A DNA stretch of 64,000 nucleotides from Lineus longissimus (taxonomy: Eukaryota > Nemertea > Pilidiophora > Heteronemertea > Lineidae). The DNA lies in NCBI RefSeq assembly GCF_910592395.1, contig NC_088322.1, forward strand, positions 15,929,431 to 15,993,430, given 5' to 3'. Made by a program: the position numbers and the translations under genes. The notes under the pieces were generated by a model. That model had not been told where the DNA came from and made no database searches. It saw only the letters and a list, made by a program, of their open reading frames with translations. This document shows, one piece after another, positions 53,701 through 64,000 of the stretch (position 1 is its first letter; every line of letters starts with the position of its first letter).

Positions 53701-54687
53701 TTGTGAAATCTGTTGTGTCAATAAGTGCCTTGATTAGCTTACAATAGTTCTGATCACGTCAATCACATGGAAGACTTGTCGCAGAGTGTGTGTAGTCAAA
53801 ATTGTTTATTCCCAAAATTCCACCAGCAGACAAAACTGAGGGGAGCGCTGGTTGGACAACCTGAGTCTGCAAACATTGTGACAGCAACAAAGTTGAGAAT
53901 TCAAGTTATCAAATTGAAGTATATAAAGAACATGCCGTAAAACAGTAATATTGTCAATCATTTGCCTACCTTGTGTGCCGCCCAGTGTAACGCTGTGCGC
54001 CCTCCTCGATCCTTCTTGTCAACTGACGCCCCAGCCTTCAAAAGGAGCTCTGCACATTCAGGGCGGTCTGCCAGCACACAGAACATCAGGGGCGTCCGAC
54101 CAAACTGGTCACCTACGTCAATGTCTCTCGTACTCGCTGGAACAAATGGGAAATCTCCTCTAACAGAATGTTTTGAGGCAAGACACTCCATCATATAAAC
54201 ACTAAAGATAGTATTTTGCTTATGCTTCATACAAATAAATCCCCATCGTTAAACTATCATCCTTACAAGCTTCAAATACTCTTCCAACTCAATAAAGTTA
54301 CGCCTTTAGAGAAGTTCTTACAACAGCCTGCCCATTCAAGGCCTCAACTCAGCTGACGAAAGAGAACACCCTCCCACATGTCACTTACCAACAATGAGCT
54401 TGGCAAGCATGGACTTGTCCCCATTAACGGCAGCAGCATGCATCTGTGTGACAGCTTCAACACCAGCAGATGGGAGCGGGCCACCAAGGTCCATCTAGAA
54501 GGTAAACACAAGATCACATCTCATCAAATTGATAATCAATCTCGCAATGAGTAGTAGCCTTGACTTAGGGTCAGAGCTGCATGAATTTTGAACTTCGAAT
54601 TTGAAAGACCGAGACATGATTGAGAAAAAAAATCATTCCATTTACCTTAGCCGTTTGTTTACCATGGCTACGTGCCACAGCAGTCAT
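47741..54687 (-). CDS. INVS: Inversin (nephrocystin-2), 17 coding exons
   Basis: Ankyrin-repeat scaffold of the proximal ciliary inversin compartment, acting in left-right patterning and Wnt/planar-polarity signalling. Exons: 54646-54687, 54389-54494, 53970-54136, 53112-53285, 52690-52857, 52258-52356, 51888-52070, 51231-51604, 50983-51063, 50605-50701, 50119-50225, 49715-49924, 49126-49497, 48703-48947, 48355-48441, 47923-48081, 47741-47817; 915 aa (human 1065). About 15 ankyrin repeats fill residues 25-555 (for example GRTALHWAAHKGNFKLLRVL). IQ motifs lie at about 566-585 (KIQSYFRGFRVRK), 716-735 (VVIQRCWRYYLY) and 760-776 (TIQLAWRKYYRRK), with a charged coiled-coil-like stretch at 600-700 between the first two. 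The C-terminus is shorter than in vertebrates; the last three exons are supported by phase and splice signals only. Divergent from PP2D1. Confidence 0.93.
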
Positions 54688-54711
54688 GGCAAAACCTCAC
54701 CACCTGAAATT

Positions 54712-57700
54712 GAAATGTTGTTTCATAAAGATTTGACATGCACTGACAGAATGGCTCAATGAAAGTCACACTTCTAGCAGTGCTCTATCGTATTGTCATG
54801 TCAAAGGTCTTTCCATATTTGATGGTATTAAATCTCAAACAGTCAAAAACTGATTCATCATTGATCAATAGCCCTAAGGAATTACCTGTACCTACTGAGC
54901 TTAGCAAGCCATTTTATTATTTTTAAATTGGATTTTAAAAAGTCCTTGCGTGTTTCTATTGGATTGGACAAGACCAAAAGACTTCGTTTTATTCCTGACC
55001 TGTGTGGATTAAGACTAAAGGTATTCTAAAGTTAAATCTGGCACAGGTCTACCAGCCCCTACTGAGCCAGTTTTACATCCCAGTACGGACACAAAGTAGG
55101 GCAGGGGCACTATGGTTATGGGTGACTGGGTGAAGAGCATGGCTGTTTAACCTGCCCTTTGCCCTAGTACTCGTAGGACAGTACTGTAGTGTAACCTGTA
55201 GCTGGTTCGTTTGCTGAATGTTTGTGTACTATTTTGGATGCATCCAGGATAGATTCTTTCCACGGCTGGCCAGCTCAAAACATCTAGGCCTAGACACGAA
55301 CTCAGATTCTGAAACTGTATGGGTAGGACAGTATGACCCAGCAAAGGAGGTGTACTTGGAAAAGTAAAAAGTAAAAAAATAATAATTCTAAAAAGTAAAC
55401 ACTTCACAGCTTGTTTCCATTTGTTAAGTCTGGACTGAAACTTGCTTGATTGTCCTGTGTAACAGAGGAAAAACATCAAGGTCCAACCGGGGATTGAACC
55501 CGGGACCTCTCGCTTTTAAAACGTGGTAAAAGGGTACTAATAATTTGTTTAGATGCTGGTGTGTCTTTGGACAATGAATTAACCCTTTGTATCACGGAAG
55601 AACCCGGTTGTGAGGACACAACTTTCCCGAACAGGGGGGAGTATGTAGTGGTGGCATCATTCCTACTAGCCCAGGCTAGAGGGAAATTTCCTTTAGCTCA
55701 GTCGGTAGAGTGATGGGGTGATGGCCTTTAAGCCTTATATAAGCGAGAGGTCCCGGGTTCAATCCCCGGTTGGACCTTGATGTTTTTCCTCTGTTACACC
55801 TGCATATAACACCATCTTTCCAATGATATACGATAAGGGGGTATCCCTACATTAACCACCATGATTGACACATAAAATACTCGAGTTGTGCATAAATGTT
55901 GAGAGACTTGAGTGAGCTTGCAGGGAGGGTTGAAAAAAACTCCAGGCAGATATATTTTGATAAAGTAACTTTAAATGGAAAAAGGAGCAGTAAATTAGGG
56001 AGTTCTAACCGTGAATATCAGGAGTGGATTAACAACTACTAATCCGTGCCATCTTCTAAACGATCAACATCACAAACTTGCCGAAATTCCGAAGATACTT
56101 GAGAAAAATCAAGAAAATTTCGAGATTGTTGTTATGCATGGGTCAATTTCCACTTAAAGTCAGCCGGCTCACCTTACTGACTTTGCCTCCAAACGCTGTG
56201 ATAATCTATTCCAGGTATAGGAGTTCCCACTCGTCATGTAACAAAATCGATTCTGTAAAACTCAAAATTTCCTGTTTGTATCAGTAAAATGTCAATTTTG
56301 AAATTATTATGAAGTTCATCATATAAGTCGCCTGTTTATGCAAAAAGTTCCACTAATTGCTCTAATTGGACTTCTCTAACGCGGCACAAATGATTACGTC
56401 ATGGGATACGCCACCCTCCAAGGCTACGTGCTGATTGGTTCGTTAGACCAGTTATTCTAAAATGTGAATCGGAAATAGTCGGAATCAGCCGGAATAGCGA
56501 ACGTGTAGTTCCATATTTTAGCCACTTCACTCTTGTTGCCTGCCGCGAATCATGTAGCCTTGCGCAAAGAGTCCAATCAAAACTGTTCTACAAAAGCAGA
56601 ATATAGCTCAAATTTGTAAATTCTTGAATGTTATTGAAGTAAAATGTCATATTTTGGCTTGATAAAGTTTTACAAGTTTCTTGTAATTGGTGATTAAACA
56701 TTTGGTGCCAAAATGAGCACGGTTATACCGAGCACTCTGGTATTTCAGATTATTCACTTGGATCGAGGTTACCCATCCTACAGAAAACAAGTCACCGGAC
56801 ACCGGAAGCTTACGCCCCCAAATCGAGTTCATGACGAGTGAATTTCCGTCAAGTACCAGTCTCTGTAATGAGTGAATGGAGGGGACTGGAAGAAGAGTCT
56901 ATGTTTGGGTTTAACCAAGTTGTGGTATATTTTATCTGGAACAAAAAAACTATAATGCGTTGTTAAGTAAAATAATGACCATATATTTGTCAGAATAACT
57001 GAGTAATATGAATTAAAACAAATATTTGATGTTAATTTTTCAGTAAATGGCTATATATGGTGTTTAAATGTGGCGGTGACAGGTGAGAGTTGGGCCTTCT
57101 TAGTTCTACTTTTAGAGAAACCCATTGATCCTCAGCGCGTCGTGTTGCCATGAAAATACAGGGCTGTTAGTGTGGTGTCAATGCATGCAATTGCAATGAG
57201 GAATGATAAATTGCTCATGAAACATTTAAAATGATGAAAATGTGGTGAAAAGGACCAATGTTTGTCAGTTCGTCTCTATGCACTTGATGTGTATGTTTTC
57301 AAGATAAGATGCTTTTCTCTCTCTTGAATAGATATCACAGTAGTGGCCGTGTTGATGCGTTAGACTTGACATGACCTACTGGAATAGGCATAGGTCTATC
57401 TTAGTATCTAGGCTATAGTGTGGTAAGGTTGTACTTGACACTTGCATGACTTGTGACGGTTGTGTCGTGAAGTGAACTCATGAACTGTCTTCAACCTGGG
57501 CCTGGCTTCTTCTTGAGTTTGACTTGAGACTTTGAGTTGAACTTGGTTCTGGTTGATTGATTGAATGGTTGGTGTCACTGATGGCATGACAGCTTGTCGT
57601 GCTCGACCCGCCGTGTTTGAGTCTTTGACACATGCATTTAGCATTGGGGCTCATGTACAGCACAAAATCATCATTTTCTGGAGCGGTTGTGGTAGGAATG

Positions 57701-57959
57701 AACTTTTGAATGGATTAAAACGCAGGTAGGCCTACATGCTGTAAAAATGAGAGCGATTTTCAAGATTTCTCAACATCTTGGACAAGACTATGGTAGTATA
57801 TTGTACTAGGCCTACTGTTCTACAGGTACTCAACAAATTGTCAAAATAGGGAGTCAATAAAGCCAAGATTTCTCACTATACTCAACTGTCAAAGTAGGGG
57901 TTGTGGCTTCATATGTCATTTCATGCAATTCCCCTTCTTGTAATTAGCAGATTCTGACC
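54712..57959. other. Divergent INVS/PP2D1 upstream region
   Basis: About 3.2 kb between the first coding exons of inversin (minus) and the PP2D1-like gene (plus). An inversin 5'UTR acceptor (ATTTCAG/GTGGTG) lies just above the start, and a PP2D1 5' acceptor (TTAGCAG) ends at about 57950, so both genes probably have non-coding first exons here. CRE-like ATTACGTCAT (56392-56401) and an inverted CCAAT (near 56435) suggest a promoter. GTTGCCATG at about 57143 is half an X-box. The inverted repeat at 55457-55799 is listed separately. Confidence 0.4.
55457..55799. mobile_element. Perfect 59-bp inverted repeat around a tRNA-like sequence
   Basis: 55457-55515 and 55741-55799 are exact reverse complements over 59 bp, separated by 225 bp. 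On the plus strand the right part reads as a tRNA-like unit: A box TAGCTCAGTCGG (55694-55705) and B box GGTTCAATCCC (55756-55766). The left arm holds only the inverted B-box half. Acceptor arms do not pair and the A-B spacing is about 20 nt too long, so it is not a normal tRNA. A SINE pair or a foldback element are both possible. Confidence 0.6.
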
Positions 57960-60900
57960 ATGGAGCAGCAAGAAGTCCAGGTAGCACCTGAATTGTATGG
58001 CGGAAACCAAGTCAACAATGATATTGAATCAGAATTCAAAGTCGAGTCGAGGAAGCCCAGCTCAATCTACCTCCACAAGAATGAGCCAAGAATAAGTGAA
58101 GTCCCTGGGTTTATAAGGCCAGGTTTGTAATGAGCAATGTTTTGCCTTGATTTATAAGCCTATCGGTGCAGATCACTGGCATCTCACCTTGCGGTCGAAA
58201 CTACTTGTCCAAAATTTAACTGTGGCAATTTCATGACAGTTTGAGAGATAGCTAGAGTGGGAGTGGGCATGCTGGTCAAACAGAAATTTGAATTGGGGAT
58301 TACGGTTTGAAAGAGTTTTAGTGTGAACATGGCATTAGAGTGCCATGGCATTAGAGTGCCATGGCATTAGAGTGCCATGTCTCACTTGTGGCTTGTAATG
58401 TATGGACTTGGAAAGGTACACTTTGCTAAGATTTTGTTTCCATCACCAGACACTCCAGAGACGGTCATCACAGAGTACCCCACCAATCCTGATCTGTCCT
58501 TGTATTGCGAAAAATGTCAACTACACATCGCTTTACATCAGCTAAAGGAGCATCGTTTCCTTCACAAGGCTCTCCAGGCGCTCCGCTACAAGGGAACGAA
58601 CAAGCCAGAGACACTGGACGCTTTGATAAAACGGAGAAGATTTGTTCTAAAACAGATGAGGAAGGGCACGACGAGTGAGAAACCACTGGACTCAACTGAG
58701 GTACAGCGATTAAATGAAGCATATGAATATATGAAATCTCTCATTGAAAACACATACGAACAGAATCGTAGAATTTATGAGCGCATAAACACTGATGTTG
58801 AAGGGGTGGGTCTAAATTGTAGCCCAGCCTGTGTACTGGGGCTCGGGATGTGCTCTAGCCAAAATGAACGGTTTAAATGTGAGATGGAAGACACTCGTGT
58901 GTTCCAAGATTACTTTGGAAATGATCGAAATAAAAGCTTCTTTGGTGTTTACGATGGACATAATGGGTATTTTGCCGCAGAGGTTGCGTCAAATGAACTG
59001 CACCATATTCTTCTGAAGGAGATGTCGCGATTCGATCCAATGACGAGTTGCACATGTGCAGTGAACATGATCAGAAACAGTGTCATGTCCGATTATGACA
59101 TGAATCGTCCTTCGACACGTAACAGTGAGCGGGTCAAACTCCACGACGTGAGTGCCAACATGATTCACCAGATACTTCACACTTGTGAAGAAAACATGGA
59201 CAATCTCAATGAAGTTGAAATGAGTCTTGAACAAATTGAAAAGTACCAGCGGAAACATAAAACACCTGAAAAAGATCCGTTCTCAGAAAAAATGCAAAGC
59301 GCGTTTTATAAATCGTATGCAGTTGTTGATCATTTGCTGACGTACGGAATGGACGAACATTCACGAGTTCGCTGGAGTGGATGCTCCGGTCTGTCTGTCG
59401 TGATACAGAACACGGCGAAGACAGAGTCGCTGGACGATCAAGAAGATGACCGTGGCACTAATTATGATGACACAGACTCCGTATCAAGCGGCCATCCTGC
59501 TCCTAAGGAAATGGGTGTCATTCATCTTGCTAATGCGGGCAATGTGCGAGTCGTCCTGGTGCGAGACAACAAGCCTTATAGGATGAGCAGGGATCACACG
59601 CCGTACAGCCCCAAGGAAAAGGCTCGGGTCATCAAAGCAGGTGAGATAAGGATGTGACATTTTAGAATAGGGTCTTGCTGGGGGAGACGAATGATATTGA
59701 CTCGTTGTGTTCACTGGAGAGGACTTTGCCACCAAATAAAGGGCTATAGAGGGGTGGAACTAGCGACATGAAGGGCTATAGTGGACTAACTCCTATTTCC
59801 TGGACTTGGGATACCTTTGATGATAACACAAGTCTCTTTGAGTGCCTTGTCTTACATGCCATAGCCATGATGAAAGAAAAAATGCAGAAATGTCAAAAGG
59901 CTTTTGTTGACCATCATTCAATCTGATCCATTTCACTAATTTCAGGAGGCTACATCAGCGAAAGTGAAAAAGATCTCAAGGTTAATGGGATTCTCTCAGC
60001 AACCCGAGGTCTTGGTAACCATGGTGACCCAAAACTAAAGAAATGCATCCCGTGCGAGCCATATACAAGGAGCATACCTATTGACCAGTATGCGCAGTTT
60101 CTGATCTTAGCGACAAAAGGTGTTTGGGAGGTGTTTACAGATGAAGAGGCAGCCATCTTACTCTATCAGGTAATCGTTGGATGGGTGTCATATGTTTTGT
60201 TTGTAGGAATAAGAATCTGAACATCGCGTCCATACCAACGACAGGATTCCTAACAAGCGTGGCTCTCCTTTGAATTGCTAACGATTCAAAGTGTGACTTC
60301 ATAACCCCTCTACAGTACAACTAAACCGTACTGTACATGTCTCTCAGACACACTGGAGCATCTTTCCCCGCATGTTTTTCAGACCATTATTCAGTCTTTC
60401 TTTGTTCTGTCATCCTCTCATATAGAAGAATGTCTTTCTCTATCCTTCTTCATGTTTATCTTATATTCTTTCAACAGTCATTTAGATCATTATGGAGAGA
60501 GGTAACTTCTGGCTCCTGAGCCAGCTTTTCTCTACATGCAGCTGATGCATGGCTTTTAACCTCACAACTAAACTCAAGCAGGACCTTGGGTAGACCTGGG
60601 GATGTTCAATCAGGTGAATGGCCAATCAGGAGGCACCTTTTATGTTCGTTTGGACCTGAAGAGCACTGACCATTGGGCTTTTGATTGGTCAATACCTGAC
60701 TGTAAGTCCCAACTTTTTGCTTGAGTAAAGCGGCAAATGTCTTCACATCCAAGCATGCCGAGCACACCCACCCAAGCTCCCACCCATATGCTGCTGGGTT
60801 ATTGAGTAACCGTGGTCACCATATTTAACCTGACTGTCATTTTAGTTCACCATGAGAACTGTGTACATAAAGCAACTGTGTACATAAAGCAACTGTGTAC

Positions 60901-61954
60901 ATAAAGCAACTGTGTACATAAAGCAACTGTGTACATAAAGTGAGATGTCAAGTTTGCGACCGCACAAACCTGGCTCATGTTCATTCACAGCAAGCATGCT
61001 CACCTTGACTGCTTTCTATGTTGTTGATCTGTCTTTGTGATGCATAGTTTCTGATTCACTATTCCAACTTCTACTGCGAGGATGTTTTTTAAAGTTGGCA
61101 ACAGATTTGCATACTCTTTAAAACACAGTTTACCTAGACCATTGTGATACTTGTGATTAGGAATCCAAGGCCCTGAAGGCCATTGTTCGAAGGCCTTGTA
61201 CACTGGAGAACATTAAAGAAGACTAGTGAAGCCTTTCCTATGCCCTTACATGAGCATCGGCTGTTCAGAGCATTCTGTTTGTGCCATTACCTTCCGAACC
61301 TTGTTGTAGCGTCATGGTCATGCTCCCTTTTCTTTCTTTCAGATGTTGCCTAACAACCGCCTCTCTCCGTCGCCAAGCAAGATCAGCAACAGTCTCCAGG
61401 CATTGCTGGCTGAATACAACTCTCAGTTGAGCCAAACTTTACGTCCAGAAAGTGGGACATCCCAGGGATTGGCCAGTGCTGCATCCTATTATTCAGTCGG
61501 TCCACATCATTCAGCGCAACCTGGTGGTGAAGATGGGAAGGAAAATGTCAACAATGAAAATGACAGTGAGATGAAACAGACAGCACCCACTGGTGGGAAT
61601 ATGAAACATCGCCCTGACACGGGGAAAAGTGTCGCGTCACATGTGAGCTTTGCGAAGGAGGACCGTGTGATGAGTCCTAATGCTGACCTTAAAACGGAGG
61701 TTGGGAGCCAGGTGTTGGACATCTACGATGAGGGTGGAGATTCTGGGAACGAGGGGGACATTGAGACCAGCACTGACTATCTCTCATTTGGGGGCATGCT
61801 CTCCAGAGCATCAGAATATCCTCTCACAAGAGAGGTCATTCAGAGAGAGTTTGCAAAAGCCATGTCGGAGAAGCTGGTGCAGGCTGCGCTGTTGGCCGGA
61901 GCCAAGGACAACATTACGGTCATGGTGATCTTGTTGCCTGGCTGTGGCTTATGA
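57960..61954 (+). CDS. PP2D1: PP2C-like domain-containing protein, probable pseudophosphatase
   Basis: Homologous to PP2D1, a PP2C-fold protein of unclear role. Exons: 57960-58122, 58450-59640, 59946-60169, 61343-61954; 729 aa (human about 630). A C2H2-like C-x2-C-x11-H-x3-H (C74, C77, H89, H93) precedes the fold. PP2C blocks: CEMEDTRVF (E201/D202), GVYDGHNG (D223-G227), LANAGNVRVVLV (N419 where active enzymes have Asp), SRDHTPYSP, LSATRGLGNHG, ATKGVWEV (K509 where active enzymes have the Asp of DGxWD) and KDNITVMVI (D715). Some metal ligands are kept but at least one is lost, so catalysis is unlikely. Long acidic insertions lie at about 390-410 and 550-670. The ATG follows a 5'UTR acceptor; junctions are phase-consistent. 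Confidence 0.85.
58329..58378. repeat. 16-bp tandem repeat, 3 copies, in PP2D1 intron 1
   Basis: Three copies of CATGGCATTAGAGTGC, about 70 bp before the acceptor of exon 2. Each unit is weakly palindromic (TGGCA...TGCCA). Confidence 0.9.
60857..60941. repeat. 17-bp tandem repeat, 5 copies, in PP2D1 intron 3
   Basis: Five copies of AACTGTGTACATAAAGC, identical apart from the edges. Confidence 0.93.
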
Positions 61955-62547
61955 GTGCTTATCTCTGGACTTCATATTCCTTATCACACACATGCGCTGT
62001 TGGCCGCAGCGTAGGATAGCATCACGATGGTGGCAATACTATTGCCTGCCTGTGGCATATTAATGAAGGTCTTCAGATTGGACTAAACCCCTGAAATCAC
62101 TCCCTCATTATGTTATCCATGTTAGGCTGTAATGTTTAGGGAGTCTAATCTATTCTCACATGCGCTTGCCGAGGTATTTATATGACCATCAGTCAAGGTA
62201 AGCAAGTATCTATTGCTAAAGTTGTTATGATTGCCTACATATTTGTATCCATGGTAGATTGTGATCACTATGAATCAGGTTTTTGAATCTGATGTCAATT
62301 CTAACCAATTTGTTTACTTCATCTAGATGTATTAACCATGTCTTTCTAAATTAACTGTGATATTAAAGAGTATGGTGGGTGGATAATGTGGACTATGTCA
62401 GACCACAGATGGTGATTGGTGAGCTGATCCAATGTGGAAGTGAGCGGTTTGTTTAACCCTTGATTGGTGAAGATTAATCTCCCAAATGATCATCCACTCC
62501 TTGTAATATACTCTGTTTTTTAACAGCTGTGCACCAGTATTCGTTGC

Positions 62548-62553
62548 AATAAA
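62548..62553 (+). terminator. Candidate polyadenylation signal of PP2D1 (AATAAA)
   Basis: First AATAAA after the stop, giving a 3'UTR of about 0.6 kb; upstream ATTAAA-like variants are also present (near 62360). Confidence 0.5.
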
Positions 62554-62820
62554 CTGGATTAGTCTGGTACAATTCTTGTATTAGTTCTTCTGTAATCATG
62601 TTGTAAACAGAGGTTCCTCTATTGTGAGAGTGGATCTCTGTGTGGCCCGAGTGCATGACCTTGACGAACCATACTTCACTCCAGAAATGACAGAGTTGGC
62701 GTGATGAAAGAGTTGAAATCTTTCAGATCTCAGCTGCTGCATGATGTGCACCTCGTCCTCGCAGTGTGCCAGAGTCTGTCCATCTTCCATTCACCAGTGG
62801 GCAGCATTGTCTCGGGCTGG

Positions 62821-62971
62821 GTTGTCTTGTTGTGGAGCATGGACAGAGGAGACAGAAGGTGTGTCGGTTGTCTTGTTGTGGAGCATGGACAGGGGAGATG
62901 GTGGGTGTGTCGGTTGTCTTGTTTTGGAGCATGGACAGAGGAGACAGAAGGTGTGTCGGTTGTCTTGTTGT
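62821..62971. repeat. 46-bp tandem repeat, 3.3 copies
   Basis: Units GTTGTCTTGTTGTGGAGCAT then GGACAGAGGAGACAGAAGGTGTGTCG start at 62821, 62867, 62913 and 62959; the second copy diverges. Degenerate relatives (GGACAGGTTGTGCCT) recur at 63030, 63477 and 63520, so the whole 62.8-63.6 kb stretch looks like an old, decayed array. Confidence 0.85.
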
Positions 62972-63639
62972 GACTGGACGAGGACAGAGTATCACTGAGG
63001 TGTTCATGCACACATGTAGACACAGTGAAGGACAGGTTGTGCCTATATTGATGAGCGGTGGGACAAGACAGAGGATGAGCCAAATACTGCCAGGGGGCTG
63101 ATTGTAATGGATCATCGACACATACTGAACATACATGTAAGGAATGACTGTACGGCAGCCTGTGCCTAGGTGTGTTATTGCCAAGCTGTGGGTCTGGACA
63201 CACAGGTTGTCCTGGCGTTTTCTTCTTTATCTATGTGTTCTTGTGCTGGTTGTGCTTTAATGGCCAGCGGTAGAATCAGACAGTGGAGACCATTAGATGC
63301 CTGATCAGGCCTTGTTTTCATTGGTTGAATCGCTGGATCCAGAACACGATAGGCTTTGTGTCTTCAACTTGTCAGGCTAGACAGAAGTTGTGGGCGCATG
63401 TTGTACCTCAGCTTTCGTCTCCTTGTGGAACAAGGCAGAGGAGACAATATAGCATTAGTTTTGGGACGAGAGAGAGGACAGGTTGTGCCTTGGTTGGTTG
63501 TAAAGCTGGACTGGACGACAGGTTGTACCTGGGTGACTGATTATACAGTTTGTGGGACTGAGCCAAGTGCATTGGAACTCAATGGGGCTGCACGGAAGGT
63601 TACCTGATGGCTGCATCTCATGAGGAACACAACATCGAG
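62972..63639. other. Decayed repeat-rich intergenic stretch
   Basis: Scattered GACAGGTTGTGCCT and GACAGAGGA motifs related to the 46-bp array; overlapping open frames are low-complexity by-products. Confidence 0.45.
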
Positions 63640-63888
63640 GAGTAAGTTGATCATACTCCTCCATACTGACGAGTACGTTGATCATACTCCTCCATACTGA
63701 CGAGTACGTTGATCATACTCCTCCATACTGACGAGTACGTTGATCATACTCCTCCATACTGACGAGTACGTTGATCATACTCCTCCATACTGACGAGTAC
63801 GTTGATCATACTCCTCCATACTGACGAGTACGTTGATCATGCTCCACCATACTGACGAGTACGTTGATCATACTCCTCCATACTGACG
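63640..63888. repeat. 31-bp minisatellite, 8 copies
   Basis: Units GAGTACGTTGATCATACTCC then TCCATACTGAC, nearly identical; the first copy has GAGTAAG and one has ATGCTCCACC. Confidence 0.95.
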
Positions 63889-64000
63889 AGTTCCTCACCT
63901 ATCAGAGCACCGCTGTTTTACCAAATAAACACAACAAGACTGCTTTGCTTTTAACATAAAAGGACTATTCTTTATTATAATTGTAGGTTTTATCGTACTA

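Noticed and set aside
55690-55777. Functional tRNA gene
   Set aside because: A and B boxes are good, but the acceptor arms do not pair and the A-B distance is about 20 nt too long with no clear intron.
62723-63203. 153-157-codon minus-strand ORFs
   Set aside because: Two frames overlap each other and consist largely of translated 46-bp repeats and their decayed relatives.

Overview
This is eukaryotic nuclear DNA. Five multi-exon genes are interrupted by GT-AG introns, the space between genes is large and gene-poor, and DNA-transposon and minisatellite sequence is abundant. The gene set (a Rab5 GTPase, EFHB/CFAP21, inversin, a PP2D1-like protein and LETMD1) points to a ciliated bilaterian invertebrate, most likely a marine deuterostome or lophotrochozoan. 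The species cannot be fixed from the sequence alone.

Layout. Positions 1-26,500 hold no gene I can support: a decayed LINE reverse-transcriptase relic, tandem arrays, one complete 943-bp TIR transposon with 9-bp target duplications, a MITE-like fragment and a tRNA-like sequence. 26,540-31,190 is LETMD1 on the minus strand, seven coding exons and 374 aa, with a 519-bp MULE-like element inserted exactly at its start codon. 31,190-37,800 is RAB5 on the minus strand, five coding exons and 211 aa, with what looks like a 4-kb 3'UTR. 38,670-43,000 is EFHB on the plus strand, eight exons and 598 aa, head-to-head with RAB5. 43,500-47,700 holds three minisatellite arrays. 47,741-54,687 is inversin on the minus strand, 17 coding exons and 915 aa. 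57,960-62,560 is a PP2D1-like PP2C-fold protein on the plus strand, four coding exons and 729 aa. The end of the window is again tandem repeats.

How the genes relate. RAB5 and EFHB share a short divergent intergenic region. In human, RAB5A, EFHB and PP2D1 are also close neighbours on 3p24 and RAB5A/EFHB are head-to-head, so this looks like retained bilaterian microsynteny, with inversin lying between EFHB and PP2D1 here. EFHB (ciliary doublet lumen), inversin (inversin compartment of the cilium) and PP2D1 (poorly known) make a stretch rich in cilium-linked genes; RAB5 (early endosome) and LETMD1 (inner mitochondrial membrane) are housekeeping genes. All exon models were built by hand and are reading-frame consistent at every junction.

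Most interesting signals: the MULE insertion whose target duplication contains the LETMD1 initiation codon; a 59-bp minisatellite that has triplicated the last RAB5 splice acceptor; a complete TIR element carrying a CRE palindrome in each terminus; and a perfect 59-bp inverted repeat containing an RNA polymerase III B box.
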